From DATKXO01 sp035528995 (lineage in GTDB: Bacteria > Planctomycetota > Phycisphaerae > UBA1845): 7,948 nt of DNA. The DNA is taken from positions 1-7,948 of the forward strand of contig DATKXO010000344.1 of NCBI GenBank assembly GCA_035528995.1, read 5' to 3'. Positions 6,757 through 7,948 of this stretch are shown here, piece by piece. A program made the translations under genes and the position numbers. The notes under the pieces are model-generated. The model saw nothing but the letters and a program-made list of their open reading frames with translations, did not search any database and was not told where the DNA came from. Position 1 is the first letter of the stretch, and each line of letters opens with the position of its first letter.

Positions 6757-6852
6757 GGGAGTGTCCGGACGCCTGGTGGGTCCCGCGGCCTTCAAAGCCG
6801 TTGAGGGGTCGCTCGCGCGGCTCCTGGTGGGTTCGATTCCCATCCACTCCCG
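6757..6852 (+). tRNA. selC: tRNA-Sec (anticodon TCA)
   Basis: This RNA carries serine that is converted to selenocysteine and is brought to UGA codons by SelB. The 96-nt gene folds as a tRNA-Sec. Acceptor: GGGAGTG (6757-6763) pairs with CACTCCC (6845-6851), discriminator G6852. D arm: GGAC/GTCC plus CC/GG with a 4-nt loop TGGT and one bulged G (6771). Anticodon stem: GCGGC/GCCGT around the loop CTTCAAA, anticodon TCA at 6792-6794. Variable arm: a 9-bp stem (6804-6812 with 6817-6825) and loop TCGC. T arm: GTGGG/CCCAT around TTCGATT. The long variable arm, long D stem with tiny loop, and anticodon loop identical to E. coli selC identify it. CCA is not encoded. The eighth acceptor pair would be a T-C mismatch, but G6826 can pair with C6844 to lengthen the T stem instead. 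Confidence 0.93.
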
Positions 6853-6862
6853 TCAGAAGCTG

Positions 6863-6925
6863 TCAGCTATCAGCTCTCAGGCGTCAGCTACAGGCTATCA
6901 GCTCCGGAGAGTCAGCCATGAGCCG
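6863..6925. repeat. Degenerate heptamer tandem repeat after selC
   Basis: Nine contiguous 7-bp units with consensus TCAGCTA: TCAGCTA, TCAGCTC, TCAGGCG, TCAGCTA, CAGGCTA, TCAGCTC, CGGAGAG, TCAGCCA, TGAGCCG. The first units are close copies and later ones drift. It begins 10 nt after the tRNA end. Confidence 0.6.
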
Positions 6926-6940
6926 TTGGCGGCCTGCCGG

Positions 6941-7075
6941 GTGGTGGAGATCACGCCGAAGCTGCACATGATCCAAGACCCGGCCTCGAAGCTGCGCCCG
7001 AAGGAAGAGGTGAAGATCGTGCGGTATATGGTAGACGAAAAGGACTGGAAACGAATGGCGGAGGAAGCTGAATGA
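6941..7075 (+). CDS. Small ORF translationally coupled to the AlbA_2 gene
   Basis: I do not recognise this product. From GTG 6941 it is 44 residues. GTG 6944 or ATG 6968 (35 residues) are alternatives, and none has a clear ribosome binding site. The C-terminal part is strongly charged and probably helical (LRPKEEVKIVRY, then DEKDWKRMAEEAE). Its stop overlaps the next start as ATGA (7072-7075), and its last codons contain the next gene's Shine-Dalgarno, so the two would be co-translated. The frame stays open back through the tRNA, so it could also be the 3' remnant of a longer gene. A small regulator or antitoxin-like partner is possible but unproven. Confidence 0.45.
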   Translation: MVEITPKLHMIQDPASKLRPKEEVKIVRYMVDEKDWKRMAEEAE

Positions 7076-7948
7076 GTGATCCATCCCCTTCCCCCTCCAT
7101 TCCTCCGTTTGACGACGACTTGATCGCCCAGCTCCTCGACATTGACGAAAGCCGGACATTCGAGACAAAGCGAGTCGCGGGCCAGAAGCTGACAAGAGCG
7201 CTGGAGTCCGTCGTAGCGTTCGCTAACACGGACGGGGGCTTCATCGTTCTGGGTCTTGAGGACAAGGACAGGGCTGCCGGACGAGATCGCGTCTTTGGTA
7301 TCCAAGAGAATCCCACGGCTGTTGACGAGCTGCGGCGGCTCGCTGTCCAGCGAATCACTCCGACGGTTGCTGCTCTGGGCTTTGTTGAGATCGGCTGCAC
7401 GCTTCGGGACGGCACTCCTGGCAGCGTCATGATCGTTCGTGTGGATAAGAGTCCCGGCGTTCATTCGATTGTTGCCGACGGCACATGGATCAGGCTTGAG
7501 CGAGGAAATCGAGAACTCGTCGCGGAGGAGATCACGCGCCTTGCTCTTGAACGAGGTACGATATCGGCAGAGTCCCGACCCGCCCAAGTAGCGTTCGACC
7601 TACTGGACACGGACTACTGGCGCATGTACGCGACCAAGCGCAGACTCACACGCCCGATCAAAGACGCCCTTCGTCACCTTGGCTTGGCCATAGAGGATGC
7701 GAACGGCGAAGTTCATCCGACCAACGCGGCAGTCCTGCTCTTTGCGGAGCATCCGGGAGGGTTGTTGGTCACGAAGAGCGGAGTCCGTGTTTTTCATTAC
7801 AAGGGCGACCGGGTGGAACAAGGTGCGACACCCAACTTGCTCAAGCCACCGGTGTCCTTCTCCGGGCCTTTGATCACGCAAGTTCAGCAGGCGGTTGACT
7901 ATATCCTGAGCGAATTGGCGACCGGGGTGCAGATGGGGCCGTTGGGCT
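7072..7948 (+). CDS. AlbA_2 (Schlafen-like, 'divergent AAA') domain protein, 3' end outside window
   Basis: The first 292 residues are present and the frame is open at the window end. The N-terminal AlbA_2 domain (about 20-155) shows its usual landmarks: ESRTFETKR (26-34), SVVAFANTDGGFIVLGLED (46-64) and GTWIRLERGNRELVAEEI (137-154). The next part has HPTNAAVLLFAEHP (215-228) and VRVFHYKGD (238-246), typical of the RecG-like/ATP-binding helicase-related proteins in this family. A C-terminal HATPase_C_4 or winged-helix domain would be expected beyond the edge. Such proteins bind nucleic acids and act as putative regulators or, in some contexts, in phage defence; the exact role is unknown. ATG 7072 has GGAGG 7 nt upstream (7060-7064) and overlaps the small ORF by 4 nt. 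A few hand-counted lines are about 55-67% GC, lower than a sampled ksgA line (about 73%), which hints at transfer. No signal peptide or membrane segment is seen. Confidence 0.85.
   Translation, partial: MSDPSPSPSIPPFDDDLIAQLLDIDESRTFETKRVAGQKLTRALESVVAFANTDGGFIVLGLEDKDRAAGRDRVFGIQENPTAVDELRRLAVQRITPTVAALGFVEIGCTLRDGTPGSVMIVRVDKSPGVHSIVADGTWIRLERGNRELVAEEITRLALERGTISAESRPAQVAFDLLDTDYWRMYATKRRLTRPIKDALRHLGLAIEDANGEVHPTNAAVLLFAEHPGGLLVTKSGVRVFHYKGDRVEQGATPNLLKPPVSFSGPLITQVQQAVDYILSELATGVQMGPLG

Noticed and set aside
6506..6847. Minus-strand frame of 113 codons across selC and the octamer repeat
   Set aside because: It is antisense to the tRNA. Its start is the tRNA 3' end read backwards and its body is the translated octamer repeat (RQQGNKATRQQG-like).
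6549..6925. CRISPR array
   Set aside because: The units are 7-8 bp and contiguous, with no spacers between them.
6719..6940. Start of the small ORF at GTG 6719
   Set aside because: This would translate straight through the tRNA-Sec gene and the heptamer repeat.

Overview
The window reads as chromosomal DNA of a GC-rich bacterium. The gene set is mostly ordinary housekeeping: KsgA, PepT, gamma-glutamyltranspeptidase and an SsnA-type amidohydrolase. Two things suggest a planctomycete or related lineage, but do not prove it. One is a small CII-like HTH regulator of a kind I associate with planctomycetes and their relatives. The other is spacer DNA rich in short tandem repeats and a GGCACAGG-type palindrome. 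No sequence comparison was possible here.

Left part (1-3771, all on the minus strand, read from high to low coordinates): a small CII/CP76-like helix-turn-helix regulator (3771-3286), an SsnA-type amidohydrolase (3167-1860) and a lipoprotein-type gamma-glutamyltranspeptidase (1827-106). The last two are 32 bp apart and probably co-transcribed. Positions 1-105 hold no gene I can assign.

Middle (3772-6097): ksgA (16S rRNA dimethyladenosine transferase) runs on the plus strand, divergent from the regulator across a 199 bp spacer with an inverted repeat. It converges on pepT (minus strand, GTG start, very strong Shine-Dalgarno), with only 18 bp between the two stops.

Right part (6098-7948): a gene-free stretch of about 570 bp holds a REP-like palindrome and an octamer tandem repeat. 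A near-consensus sigma-70 promoter (TTGACC, 17 bp, TGTAAT) and hairpin-forming leader DNA follow. Then comes a selenocysteine tRNA gene (selC, 6757-6852, anticodon TCA, 9-bp variable arm). Its presence implies that the organism decodes UGA as selenocysteine. After the tRNA come a degenerate heptamer repeat, a tiny ORF, and a gene overlapping it by ATGA. That gene encodes an AlbA_2 (Schlafen-like, 'divergent AAA') protein and runs off the window. It looks less GC-rich than its neighbours, so it may be accessory DNA inserted beside selC, a known integration hotspot in enterobacteria.

The most interesting themes are the tRNA-Sec gene with its odd stems and repeat-rich flanks, the nearby ssnA (a family linked to selenium metabolism), and the coupled small-ORF/AlbA_2 pair downstream of selC.
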